Source: Chara braunii (Eukaryota; Streptophyta; Charophyceae; Charales; Characeae). Taken from it: a stretch of DNA of 26,191 bases. The translations under genes and the position numbers were made by a program. This document shows positions 18,260 to 26,191 of the stretch, one piece after another. Location of the stretch: positions 2,006,098 to 2,032,288 of the forward strand of contig BFEA01000032.1 in the NCBI GenBank assembly GCA_003427395.1, given 5' to 3'. The notes under the pieces were generated by a model. The model saw only the letters and a list, made by a program, of their open reading frames with translations. It was not told the origin of the DNA and ran no database searches. Every line of letters starts with the position of its first letter. Position 1 is the stretch's first letter.

Positions 18260-18508
18260 ACTGACAGTCCATTCGAGATATTGAGACACGACGTCTGTAA
18301 GGAAGGGCGTTTAGTATTTTATGTTCCAGTAGTCAGATTTCCAAAAACCAACGAGCTTGACGTGAGGGTTTATGCTCCCACCAGGGCGAGCGGGGGCACT
18401 CTCGGAAGGCCGAAAGGTAAGACTCTGAGAGTGAGTGAGGAAGGGGTGTCGGCAAGGGTCTTTAAGAGAGATCCTTTTTCTCGTCTTTTTTTTTTAGGCA
18501 TGACTTGA
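18260..18508 (+). pseudogene. Internal ORF module 3, diverged fragment
   Basis: The reading frame contains SPFEILRHDVCKEGRLVFYVPVVRFPKTNELDVRVYA (split here only by eye). It has the same F-strand-RF-T-E/Y-D-V-R-Y pattern as modules 1 and 2. The C-terminal part is basic (RPKGKTLRV, RVFKRDPFSR). It has no ATG at a matching place. After it lie TTTTTTTTTTTAGG and GTTTTGCAG|GT, which resemble a polypyrimidine tract and 3' splice site (18488-18522). Confidence 0.4.
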
Positions 18509-18562
18509 CATCTGTTTTGCAGGTATCCTACAGCCAGACGAAGACAACGGGGTTTGGTATGA

Positions 18563-18694
18563 CCCGACAGTAAGCGGCACAGAGCCGACAGACAGAGAGA
18601 AAGGCCCCCTTATGAGGCAGCCTTCGGTGTAGATGACCTGGATGATCCTGGATTCAATGATTGGTCCCATATCCGTCCGTGGCTAAGATATTGA
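18563..18694 (+). pseudogene. Small open fragment with basic start and acidic end
   Basis: This is a 43-codon open stretch reading SKRHRADRQRERPPYEAAFG, then VDDLDDPGFNDWSHIRPW and a stop. A basic block followed by an acidic-aromatic tail resembles the end of ORFa, but there is no alignable identity beyond a few residues. It could be the last exon of the internal ORFs if the CAG at 18522 is a 3' splice site. It could equally be chance. Confidence 0.25.
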
Positions 18695-20139
18695 TGAGGA
18701 TTATGTTATACGGATGGGCAGTATAGATGAGATGGACTGATCCAATGATGATGAGATATGCGAGACAGGGTTGAGATTTGGACTGATAGACCAGACCTAA
18801 CGATGGGGTCGGGTGCAAGATTGAGGCTGATTCAGAGATGCAAGGGAACGGGATTGTTAGTATGATTGGGCTGCATGAGCAGTCATGATACCTGTGTGCG
18901 GTGACTGCACCACGCAAGTTTGATAAGGTTAATTCCTTCTTGATTTTGATGGTGGCTTGGACCAGTGGTCCATGCCTTATTGAGTGAGCACTCAAGCCCT
19001 AGCGGGCGAGCACCCTGATGATTGGGGATATATTTTATATGATACCTCTATATATCAGATAGCATACAAGGCCGCATAGCTCAAGTTGACATATGAAGAA
19101 CAGCGCGAGTATGACGCACAAACGATGGCCGGGCGGCGCAGCCTGGTGGGCGACAGGCGGTTCTGGTGCACGTGGCAACGGCGGTGGCGCAGGGCAAGGC
19201 GGCTGTGGCAGGACGGTCAGCTGGCGAGGATGAGGTTGAGCAGAGGAAGAAGGATGGTATGGCGAAGGGTATGATCGAGAGGGCGGCTCGAAGCGTGGAG
19301 GCAGACTGTCGTAGCGGTACTCGTATTTATACGTATAGTACATCATCGACCTCGGCGATGGCGTGCACTCGCGCCAGTCCTCTTAGCGATGGCGCAAGCG
19401 CATTCCTTCCCATCTCTCCTCCTCCTCCTCTTCGGATCTCACCCCCTCGTACGTCATATCGATTGGTCGATCAAGCGCCTTTCCCTGCCGGCCTCCTCTC
19501 CCACGTCCAGCGCTCGAGCCTCGCGTTTTTGGCGCCATGGCAAAAGCTGATTAGCTGCGCGAAAGTAAGTGCTAGTGCGACAAGAGCACAAGCAAGTCAA
19601 GAGCGATGAAAGCAGCGGTAGTAGCAAGAGCGTAATAGCGCTGCACATTTGATGATGCGACTCGAGTATGAATAATGAGAGTGAGTAAGCTATTAGGCTC
19701 CTTATAGTGGCCAGAACCTGGCGAGGACGCCAAAAATGGGGTTTGGTATGGTTGTCGAAAAACGATGCGGCGCAGCGGCAAAAGTTAACTCGGCGCAGTC
19801 AACCTCCGCGCTGCGTCAAAACTGCGCCTAGGGACGTCCACAGCCACTGTCAAATTGGGCCCTAACGTATCGGTTAGATTTTCCCTGGGCCGAAACCGAG
19901 GAAAAGACGGCACTGCGGTACGGTCCTCCGGAGACCAAATCGTCCCCGTTGGACTGGACCGTTGCGACCGCAAAAGGCCAATTAGTGGTGTCCGGTCCAA
20001 ACGACACTCGAAATGGACTAAGGGTTGGTGAGATAATCAACTTTGACCGACCGAGACTGGACCGACACGGCCTTGTAACCTGGCCAGAAAAGGAACAGCC
20101 CTTAACAGTCATATAGATGAACAGCCAGACCCTAGTAAT
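18695..20139. other. Unassigned interior of the element
   Basis: No gene can be supported. 19087-19340 is GC-rich. A 147-codon frame (19166-19609) without an ATG encodes an Ala/Glu/Lys-rich stretch (EDEVEQRKKDGMAKGMIERA) and then a Ser/Pro-rich end. It is a weak coding candidate. Around 19763-19830 the sequence has GCGGCGCAG/CGCTGCGTC complementarity. The rest shows nothing. Confidence 0.4.
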
Positions 20140-20560
20140 TAAGATAGGGTCACGTGCTATTTTTGGCACGGGACTGACTGTTCGTCTCCCGAAGTCGGGC
20201 CTGCGCCAGTACTGTGCTAAAATTAGCACAATCCCACGCTGTTTCTAGCGTGGGACTGACTGTTCGTCTACCGGGGACTGGGCCTACGCCAGTCCCGTGA
20301 TAAAATTGGCACAGTCCCATGATATTTTTAGCGTGGAACTGACTGTTCGTCTACCTGGGACTGGGCCGGCGCCAGTCCCGTGCTAAAATTAACACAGTCC
20401 CACGCTATTTCTAGCGTGGGACTGACTGTTCGTCTACCGGGGACTGGGCCTGCGCCAGTCTCGTGCTAAAATTAGCACAGTCCCACGCTATTTTTAGCGT
20501 GGGACTGACTGTTCGTCTGCTGGGGGCTGACCGTTCATATCCCAAGGTCAGGACTGCTGC
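20140..20560 (+). repeat. Five tandem 83-bp units, each with three hairpins
   Basis: The motif GACTGACTGTTCGTCT recurs at 20172, 20254, 20337, 20420 and 20503 (period 82-83). Each unit holds three stems: CCCACGCTA-TTT-TAGCGTGGG, GGACTGG...CCAGTCC and GTGCTAA-AATTAGCAC. The first copy has CGTGC/GCACG in place of CACGC/GCGTG, so that stem is changed on both sides. The third copy has a broken stem. The array ends in a decayed unit and lies just upstream of a TATA box, as tandem U3 or promoter repeats do. Confidence 0.85.
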
Positions 20561-20637
20561 TATTTTTAGCTCAGGCCCGGTCTAAAGTTTGACCACAGCC
20601 CCGACCATGGGACTGCAGCACTCAGCCCCGATCACCT

Positions 20638-20663
20638 GGCCTCTCCATTATAAAAGAGAGGCC
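20638..20663 (+). promoter_or_regulatory. TATA box inside a hairpin loop
   Basis: TATAAAA (20649-20655) lies in the loop of a perfect 7-bp inverted repeat, GGCCTCT (20638-20644) and AGAGGCC (20657-20663). It follows about 80 bp after the 83-bp repeat array. A start site about 30 bp downstream would lie near 20680. The arrangement looks like a core promoter with upstream repeats, perhaps from a nested LTR. Confidence 0.5.
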
Positions 20664-20700
20664 ACGTCACCCAACAGATCAGATCAGGCAGACCGAGAGG

Positions 20701-20763
20701 ATGCTCAAGGAGCGGAAGGCACGAGCCAAAGAGCAGCGACGTGCCATCTGGGGCAAGAGATAG
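20701..20763 (+). CDS. Very short basic ORF after the TATA box (20 aa)
   Basis: The first ATG after the TATA box opens MLKERKARAKEQRRAIWGKR and then TAG. Half of the residues are Lys or Arg. It could be the first exon or start of a decayed protein, or an upstream ORF. There is no homology I know of, and chance is quite possible. Sequence after it (20764-20890) is purine-rich. Confidence 0.2.
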   Translation: MLKERKARAKEQRRAIWGKR

Positions 20764-21914
20764 CACCTTGAAGTGCAGGCGCCCTGGCGGAGCGGCGAGG
20801 TGAAGCTGGGACCAGAGCCGCAGCGTTGAGACAAGTGGGAGAAGCAAGCTGGGCAAGGTTGAGGCAAGTAAAGGGAGGTAAGGAAGGGGGTGGGCTGCAC
20901 TGGGTAGGTGTGGTGGCCGGGGTTCTCACTTGGGTCACGACCATCCTTCTGCAATCTCCTCTCACCCGCTCTCCTCTTCTTCCCTCGTTTTTCGCCTCCC
21001 TGATTGCCGCTCCCCCGCCTTCCTTCCTTTTTTCCCACCTCCTCGCTTATCATCCTTCGGCCGCCCCCGCTGGTTGACTATACAGCTCACTAAGACCTGC
21101 GTGCGCGGCCGCTTGTGCTTCCAATAAGAACTGTGAATTGACTTATGCGGTGCACCATACCCAAGCTAATGGCCATCTCTTGAAGATCCAAACAAGTATA
21201 GCCACGCACGATGACGTGTGGTAAGCCTGGGCCCATAGCTTCAGCCAGTGGTTCGGGAATGCCCTTGCACTCGCTACCTGTTGACTGAGAAGTGGTTGAA
21301 AAACGCCCATGCGCTCACTGCTATTGATCGAGAAGTGATCGAAGAGTGTCCTTGCACTCGCTGCCTGTTGGAGAGCACATTTGCGTTTGCACCCTGCTAA
21401 TTTACAAAAAATTGTGTTGATCGATTTGAGGGGAGTGCACTCCTGCGAATACTGATGATCGGGTTGAGTAGGAGCTCATTACCGCATGCGCCCACGCGCG
21501 CTACTCCCTCTAGGAATTTATGGATTCTTGTTCACTGTTGACTGGCTTAGGCCACTAGGCAGCCCTATGCATGACATGCGCAGATCTGCCATTTGTTCTG
21601 CAGGTGCAGTTTGGCAAGGATATGATCTGTCACGTGGCAGACTAGCGCAACTCGGCAGCCTGGCGCAACATTGATATGTGTTGATCAGTCACCTGTCAGG
21701 CCTGTGCAGCATGGCATGAATCTGACAATTCGGCTCAGCCTGGCATGATTCGAGTCTGCCACTAGATACGCTGATGCACCTTGATTATCCACTTGGCTGG
21801 TCTGCGCAGCTCGATAAGATTATGCTTAGCCACTTCGCAAGTCAGCGTAGGTAGCCCTCAACCGCTGAGTACGGCGAGAGTTTATTCTTTTTTTTTTTTT
21901 ATTTCATCATATGC
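20764..21914. other. Interior spacer with short degenerate repeats
   Basis: No gene. 20938-21060 is pyrimidine-rich (CTCCTCTTCTTCCCTCG). At 21262-21375 a TTGCACTCGCTACCTGTTGA-like motif with ...GAGAAGTGGTTGAA recurs about three times at ~50-bp spacing. At about 21585-21850 a TCTGCCAC...GGCAGNCTGGCGCAG-like motif recurs loosely five times at ~50-60 bp. A T run lies at 21887-21900. Confidence 0.5.
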
Positions 21915-22865
21915 TTTTATTCCTTAATCAGCCCCTTTGACTTGGCTAACCGCAGCGGTGCTCTGGCCCTAAGTAAAGGCAGAGAGCAGCACACCGTTGC
22001 TGTTCTCACTAGCAATTATTCGTTAATCAGCCTTTTGATTTGGCTAACCGCAGTGGTGCTCTGGCCTAAGTGAAGACCGAGAGCGGCACGCCGCTGCTGT
22101 TCTCACTAGCAATTATTTGTTAATCATCCTTTTGACTTGGCTAACCGCAGCGGTGCTCTCGCCCTAAGTGAAGGCCGAGAGCGGCACGGCGCTACCGTTC
22201 TCACTAGTAATTATTCGTTAATCAACCTTGATTGGTCGATCACAACAGTGCTCTGGCCCTAAGTGAAGGCCGAGAACGGCACACCGCTGCCGTTCTCATT
22301 AGCATCTATTCTTTAATCGGTTTTTTGACTGGCAGATCGCAACGGTGCTATGGCCCTAAGTGAAGGCCGAGACTGGCACACTGCTTGCCATTCTCATATG
22401 CATTTGTTTATTCAGCCTTTGAATGGCTGATCGTGGTTGTGCTCTGACCCTAAGTGAAGGTCAAGAATGACACACCGATGCTGCGTTCACTGACATTTAT
22501 TTATCAGTCTGTGATTGGCTGATTACGGCAGTGCTCTGGCCTTAAGTGAAGTGATACATCGCTGCCATTCTCAGAAGTATTCATTTTCAGCCTTGATTGG
22601 CTGATCGCACGCACCTAAGGGCAACGGTGCTGTGGCCCTAAGTGAAGGCCAAAAACGGCACATTGCTGATATTCTCATTAACGAATAATTTATCATTTTT
22701 ATTGGTTGATCATGCACGTTGTGGACAGCCGTGCCCTGACCCTAAGTGAAGGCTAAGCGGAGCGCTCGACCGCCTGGTGCAGCAAGTGATTATCGCATGA
22801 CCAGCAATCTGCAGGCAGCAGCGCCTCAGTCGTAAGTGAAGTCCGAGTGTTGCCGCACATTGAGA
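21915..22865 (+). repeat. Ten tandem ~96-bp units around a CTAAGTGAA-loop hairpin
   Basis: CTAAGTGAA, or a one-base variant, lies at about 21970, 22066, 22164, 22260, 22355, 22450, 22541, 22638, 22742 and 22832 (spacing 90-104). In most units it is the loop of a stem GTGCTCT-GGCC / GGCC-GAGAGCGGCAC. In the sixth unit the inner stem is GACC/GGTC instead of GGCC/GGCC, a compensating double change. Outer parts carry TTGGCTAACCGCAG or GATTGGCTGATCGCA, and CTCACTAGCAATTATT. The last two units are strongly changed. Confidence 0.85.
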
Positions 22866-23705
22866 GATTTATTACTGCAGGTTGTTTGAGTGTGTGCGCA
22901 GTCTCAGTTTGACTGATAGAGTGCGCGCCAGAGCCTGATATTGTTATTTAAGTGTGCGTCAGTGTGCGCCCAGACTAGATATTGTTATTTAAGTGTGCGC
23001 CAGTGCGCGCCCAGACCAGATATTGTTATTTAAGTGTGCGTCTGTGCGCGCCCAGACCAGATATTGTTATTTATGTGTGCGCCAGTGCGCGCCCAGAACA
23101 GATATTGTTATTTAAGTGTGCACCAGTGCGCGCCCAGACCAGATATTGTGATTTAAGTGTGCGTCAGTGCGCGCTCAGACCAGATATTGTTATTTAAGTG
23201 TGCGCCAGTGAGTGCCCAGACCAAATATCGTTATTTGAGTGCGCGAGCATGCGCGTCCATGCTTGGCATCGCTTATTTTGAGTGCCCGCTCATACCCTAT
23301 ATTGTTTTCGGAGTACGCGCCCATGCGCGGCCAAGCTTGGCATTGCAGTTAGAGCGCGCGCCCATGCGCGCCCAAGCTTGGCATTGCAGTTAGAGTGCGC
23401 GCCCATGCGCGCCCAAGTTTGGCATTGCAGTTAGAGTGCACGCCCGTGCGTGCCCAAGACGGGAATTGTTGTGAGAGTGCGAGCTCGTGCGCGTCCAAGC
23501 TTGGCATTGTTGTTAGGGTGTGCGCCCGTGCGCGCCTAAGCTTGGCATTACTGTTAAAGTGCGCGCCCATGCGCGCCTGAGCTTGACATTGCTGTCAGAG
23601 TGCGCACTCGTACGCGCCCGAGCTTGAAACTGTTATTAAAGTGCGCGCCAATGCGCGCCGAGGCTGGATATTGTCATTTGAGTGCGCGCCCATGCGCGCT
23701 CGAGC
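22866..23705 (+). repeat. 41-bp tandem array, about twenty units
   Basis: The unit is built from GTGCGCGCCCATGCGCGCCC plus a spacer. In the left half (to about 23240) the spacer reads AGACCAGATATTGTTATTTAA. In the right half it is AAGCTTGGCATTGCAGTTAG or a variant. ATTG recurs at 22940, 22981, 23022, 23063 and so on, then at 23342 and 23383, always 41 bp apart. GCGCG...CGCGC gives each unit a GC hairpin. Since 41 is not a multiple of 3, the open frames across it are incidental. Confidence 0.9.
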
Positions 23706-23945
23706 CTAGGAGTGCTATGATGATGTCAGAGCAAGTACTGTGATGATCTAGATGGGATGATTTGCCTTTACGCACCCGTCGATTTACTTCCTTGCTGATT
23801 AGTACCATGTCATGCACATGATACCTTCCCACGCGGGGAGCATTTGCAGTTCCGCCCCTTCACAGACAACTTGGCTCAGTCCAGCCCCAGTACTTTCAGC
23901 ATTTACGACTGGTCCCTGTACATGAGATGTTTTGCTGATCAGTTG
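23706..23945. other. Spacer between arrays
   Basis: Unique sequence with no recognised feature. Near its end GCCCCTTCACAGACAACTTG and GTCCAGCCCCAGTACTTTCA look like decayed forerunners of the next array. Confidence 0.4.
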
Positions 23946-24380
23946 CTGTTCAGTCGGGCCCCTTCACGCAGGCCTACTTGAGATTGTTGTTATTTAGTCG
24001 GGCCCCTTCAGGCGGGCCTACTTGAGATTGTTGTTATTCAGTCGGGCCCCTTCAGGCGGGCCTACTTGAGATTGTTGTTCTTCAGTCGGGCCCCTTCAGG
24101 CGGGCCTACTTGAGATTGTTGTTGTTCAGCCGGGCCCCTTCAGGCGGGCCATCTTGAGATTGTTGTTGTTCAGCCGGGCCCCTTCAGGCGAGCCTACTTA
24201 AGATTGCTATTGATCAGCTGGGCCCTTTAAGGCGGGCCCATTCCCCAAGATTGCTGCAGTTCAGCCAGGCCCCTTCAAGCGGGCCCATTTCTTAACATCG
24301 TTGTTGTTTTAGCCGGGCCCCTTCACGCAGGCTCATTCTTTGAGGTTGTTTGTTCAACCGAGCTCGCTCGAGCGGGCATT
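23946..24380 (+). repeat. 44-bp tandem array, about ten units
   Basis: CGGGCCCCTTCAGGCGGGCC recurs at 23955, 23999, 24043, 24087, 24131 and 24175, exactly 44 bp apart, and then in decayed copies to about 24370. The spacer reads TACTTGAGATTGTTGTTATT. GGCCC and GGGCC pair around the CTTCAGGC loop in each unit. The later units have spacings of 44-48 bp. Confidence 0.9.
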
Positions 24381-24525
24381 TGCATTGAGTTGCTGACTAC
24401 TATCCATCCCGGTCTTGGAGGTAGCATCCGCACTAGTGAGAGTGCGCCTTCTGTTCAAGCTGGCCCGTCATCGTGAGACTGCCCCTACGTGGGGTAGACT
24501 GGTCGAGAGGCTCTGCTATCGACAT

Positions 24526-24960
24526 ATGGGACATCAGAGTTTTACCATCAGGGCCAGTGAGTCACCGACTTCGAGACATACGTTGGTGATTACCTATTCG
24601 GTACAGGGGGCAGAGAAGGGGGTGAAGGGCACCACATATGACAGGATTGCCGACTACATATTTCGCAGGGAGAGCTATTGGAGGGATAATTGGCTACATG
24701 TGGTGTTTCCTCGCGTACCTTCAGCACCAGGGGGTGTACTCTTCGACTTTGATGGGTGTAACCCCAAGCCCCTCAGTGAGTCTCGCAGCAAGGAGAAGAG
24801 GCGGAAGGACAACCGGATTAGGAGGGAGATAGCCAGATCCGGGGTCCCGATCACTACATGCGTACAGAGATCGAAGACGGACGAGTCCGACCAGGAGCCC
24901 TGCTGCGTGAGCGACGTTGATCTTGGCGACTACTTCGACTGGGACACTCACAGGGACTGA
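24526..24960 (+). CDS. ORFa, right-LTR copy, with different N-terminus (144 aa)
   Basis: From VQGAEKGVKG onward it matches the left ORFa with a handful of changes (for example KEKRRKDNRIRRE instead of KEKRWKDNRMRRE). The start codon used on the left is TCG here. However, the frame stays open upstream beyond the LTR edge, and the nearest ATG (24526) adds 24 residues of unrelated sequence (MGHQSFTIRASESP...). If translated it would therefore be a fusion of element interior and LTR code. The gene is unrecognised. Confidence 0.4.
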   Translation: MGHQSFTIRASESPTSRHTLVITYSVQGAEKGVKGTTYDRIADYIFRRESYWRDNWLHVVFPRVPSAPGGVLFDFDGCNPKPLSESRSKEKRRKDNRIRREIARSGVPITTCVQRSKTDESDQEPCCVSDVDLGDYFDWDTHRD

Positions 24961-25077
24961 TTCCGTGGACAGTAGCAGGCGCGCTGGAGACCAATGAGCG
25001 GAGACGACGGAGAGCGACATTGAGGAGGATTGAATATCTTCTTGCACGATATCTGCTCGAGGGCGACTGATTTCTAC

Positions 25078-25527
25078 ATGTCAGACGACCATAGGACCGA
25101 TGCAGTTATTGGTCCCCCAAGAGGGGAAGGTCCGGTCCCATATCTCGGAGATGGCTATAGTAATTTGGTCGGGGCTGACTTTGCTATGCAGGTTTTTCAG
25201 AAGCCTCTTTACGGAGATCGTTTCCTTGAGGTTTCTTACGTCTACGCTGACAGGAGAGGACGGATTGAGATATTGATTGGAGCTACAGACAATATTACCC
25301 TTGCAGAGGAGCTTTACCTCAGGAGCGTTGCGGACGAGGAGATGGCTAAGTGCATGACCTATATTTGCAAGATTGATCCAACAGCGCCTCTTGATATCAG
25401 CTATGTGGTTTCAGAGTCGATAGCCACACGGGTTCTCAATGACGAGGAGGACCAGCGAGTACCAGATATGGAGTCCCAGTCAACAGTTCTTACTCTCGAG
25501 GGGATACCACTTATCATCATTGATTGA
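25078..25527 (+). CDS. ORFb, right-LTR copy (149 aa)
   Basis: This is the same 149-codon frame as 15809-16258, from MSDDHRTDAVIGPPRGEG to PLIIID, uninterrupted. Changes are scattered (LGDGYSNLVG for LGDGYSHLVG, VVSESIATRV for VAPESIATRL), several are conservative, and no indels occur. Retention of the frame in both LTRs at about 6% divergence argues for a real coding history. The function is unknown. Confidence 0.5.
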   Translation: MSDDHRTDAVIGPPRGEGPVPYLGDGYSNLVGADFAMQVFQKPLYGDRFLEVSYVYADRRGRIEILIGATDNITLAEELYLRSVADEEMAKCMTYICKIDPTAPLDISYVVSESIATRVLNDEEDQRVPDMESQSTVLTLEGIPLIIID

Positions 25528-25597
25528 GGTTGTCTCAATTCAGTCACTATGATGTATTACGACATTATTATTATTTATTAGTGAGTGCAGCCCTCCG

Positions 25598-25909
25598 ATG
25601 GTTGCTCCCTACATACACTTCGTACTATTCTTCAGTCTCGTATCTCTGGTCATGCTCTTGCAGAGTCTGGTTTCTTGTCTTCTCATTCTATCTATGCCGA
25701 TTGCTCTATGATATATGTATGTTATTTTCCTCCTTATGATACACAGGTTACACTCAAGGCAGTTTGAAGGACTCCTTGATGATAGGGACTCCGGTGACCT
25801 TGAATCTAACCTTTATACGGGGTCACGTGCAGGCAATAAACCCGAACGCCTCACTCTAAGCCGTGTCGCCGCTGGCAAGAGGGATAACCCTGACTACTCG
25901 GCTGTATAA
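25598..25909 (+). pseudogene. ORFc, right-LTR copy, broken
   Basis: This corresponds to the left 103-aa membrane-type frame. It starts MVAPYIHFVLFFSLVSLVML and keeps the hydrophobic stretch. TGA at 25709-25711 stops it at codon 38, where the left copy has Trp. The frame is open again after that to DYSAV. Divergence from the left copy is about 10%, the highest in the LTR. Confidence 0.4.
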
Positions 25910-26066
25910 CGAAGTGTGACAAAGACTGCCCCTGAATACACTTTTATTCTATACCTATAAAAATCATGCGTGACAGTCTGCCAGTCCACCAAACCACTGA
26001 GCTCGGTCCGGGGAAGAACATCTAACCAGACTCTTGAAGCAGTGGGGGCGCGACACCGTACATTCA

Positions 26067-26090
26067 GGCGTTCGGGTTGTCCCGAACGCC
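26067..26090. repeat. Perfect 10-bp hairpin just outside the LTR
   Basis: Arms GGCGTTCGGG (26067-26076) and CCCGAACGCC (26081-26090) enclose TTGT. CCCGAACGCC also occurs inside each LTR (about 16572 and 25841). It starts 12 bp after the LTR end. Confidence 0.75.
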
Positions 26091-26099
26091 AGCAACCCT

Positions 26100-26102
<3 letters not shown>

Positions 26103-26191
<89 letters not shown>
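26103..26191. repeat. (TA)n microsatellite to the window edge
   Basis: Uninterrupted TA dinucleotides of about 89 bases reach the end of the window, so the true length is unknown. Confidence 0.98.

Larger units (their letters stand above)
24599..26055 (+). mobile_element. Long terminal repeat, right copy (1457 bp)
   Basis: Same length as 15330-16786 and alignable without gaps, about 94% identical by eye. It ends GCGCGACA, followed by non-element sequence (CCGTACATTC), so this is the 3' LTR. It begins CGGTACAG instead of TGGTACAG. The 200 bp before it show no polypurine tract and no integrase. ORFa and ORFb are open, and ORFc has a stop. Confidence 0.85.

Noticed and set aside
18695-19085. 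Coding continuation of the internal ORFs
   Set aside because: All plus-strand frames are interrupted several times; minus-strand frame 18654-18995 has no recognisable feature.
20632-21127. Overlapping frames of 65-124 codons on both strands
   Set aside because: Composition-driven in purine- and pyrimidine-rich stretches, with no consistent frame or motif.
22982-23580. Cys/Arg/Ala-rich open frames of 61-78 codons
   Set aside because: They are translations of the 41-bp array. The unit is not a multiple of three and the frame is open on both strands only because the array lacks stops.
22866-24380. CRISPR-like regular repeats
   Set aside because: The units are homogeneous over their full 41 or 44 bp, with no unique spacers, and the context is a eukaryotic retroelement.
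15325-26060. Target-site duplication around the two LTRs
   Set aside because: The five bases before the left LTR (AGACA) and after the right LTR (CCGTA) do not match.

Overview
The window looks like a repeat-dense stretch of a large eukaryotic nuclear genome in draft assembly. There is one 565-base N gap and several isolated Ns. I recognise no ordinary host protein-coding gene. The LTR-retrotransposon primer-binding sites complementary to tRNA-Asp, the chromoviral/Ty3-type integrase end, the cytosolic-type LSU rRNA fragments and the abundant satellites fit a plant or charophyte alga best. A fungus with a large genome is not excluded by sequence alone.

Left part (1-9360). A tRNA-like inverted repeat (360-450) and a near-perfect 64-bp hairpin with further direct copies (980-1345) are followed by AT-rich sequence. 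Next comes a 12-unit, ~329-bp tandem array (2685-6515). Every unit carries, on the minus strand, a 70-71 nt tRNA-Glu(UUC)-like sequence. After a GC-rich stretch with a 26-T run there is a scrambled, divergent LSU rRNA region (7337-8060), with pieces in both orientations and one piece present twice. GA-rich degenerate repeats follow.

Middle part (9361-13623). This is mostly featureless except for two families of structured repeats. One is eight hairpins (10738-11419) that share an almost invariant 19-nt core but have different, mutually compensating stems. The other is five ~123-bp units (11705-12250) that carry TATAAAT and small hairpins.

Right part (13624-26191). This is a compound Ty3-like LTR-retrotransposon landscape. 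An LTR tail and PBS (14189-14288) precede an integrase C-terminal remnant (14522-15163). Then comes a 1457-bp LTR (15330-16786), another tRNA-Asp PBS (16791-16808), a 7.8-kb internal region without gag or pol, and a second copy of the same LTR (24599-26055). The LTRs are about 94% identical by eye and differ by substitutions only. They carry up to three open reading frames: a basic/acidic protein (ORFa), a 149-aa protein (ORFb) and a short membrane protein (ORFc, broken in the right copy). The internal region begins with duplicated ORF modules that have stops at matching positions. It continues with an 83-bp hairpin array leading to a TATA box in a hairpin loop, then arrays of 96-, 41- and 44-bp units. 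The element looks non-autonomous and shares its left LTR with a decayed pol-bearing element.

The most unusual signals are the covarying hairpin family, the tandem tRNA-like array and the protein-coding LTRs with paralogous internal modules.
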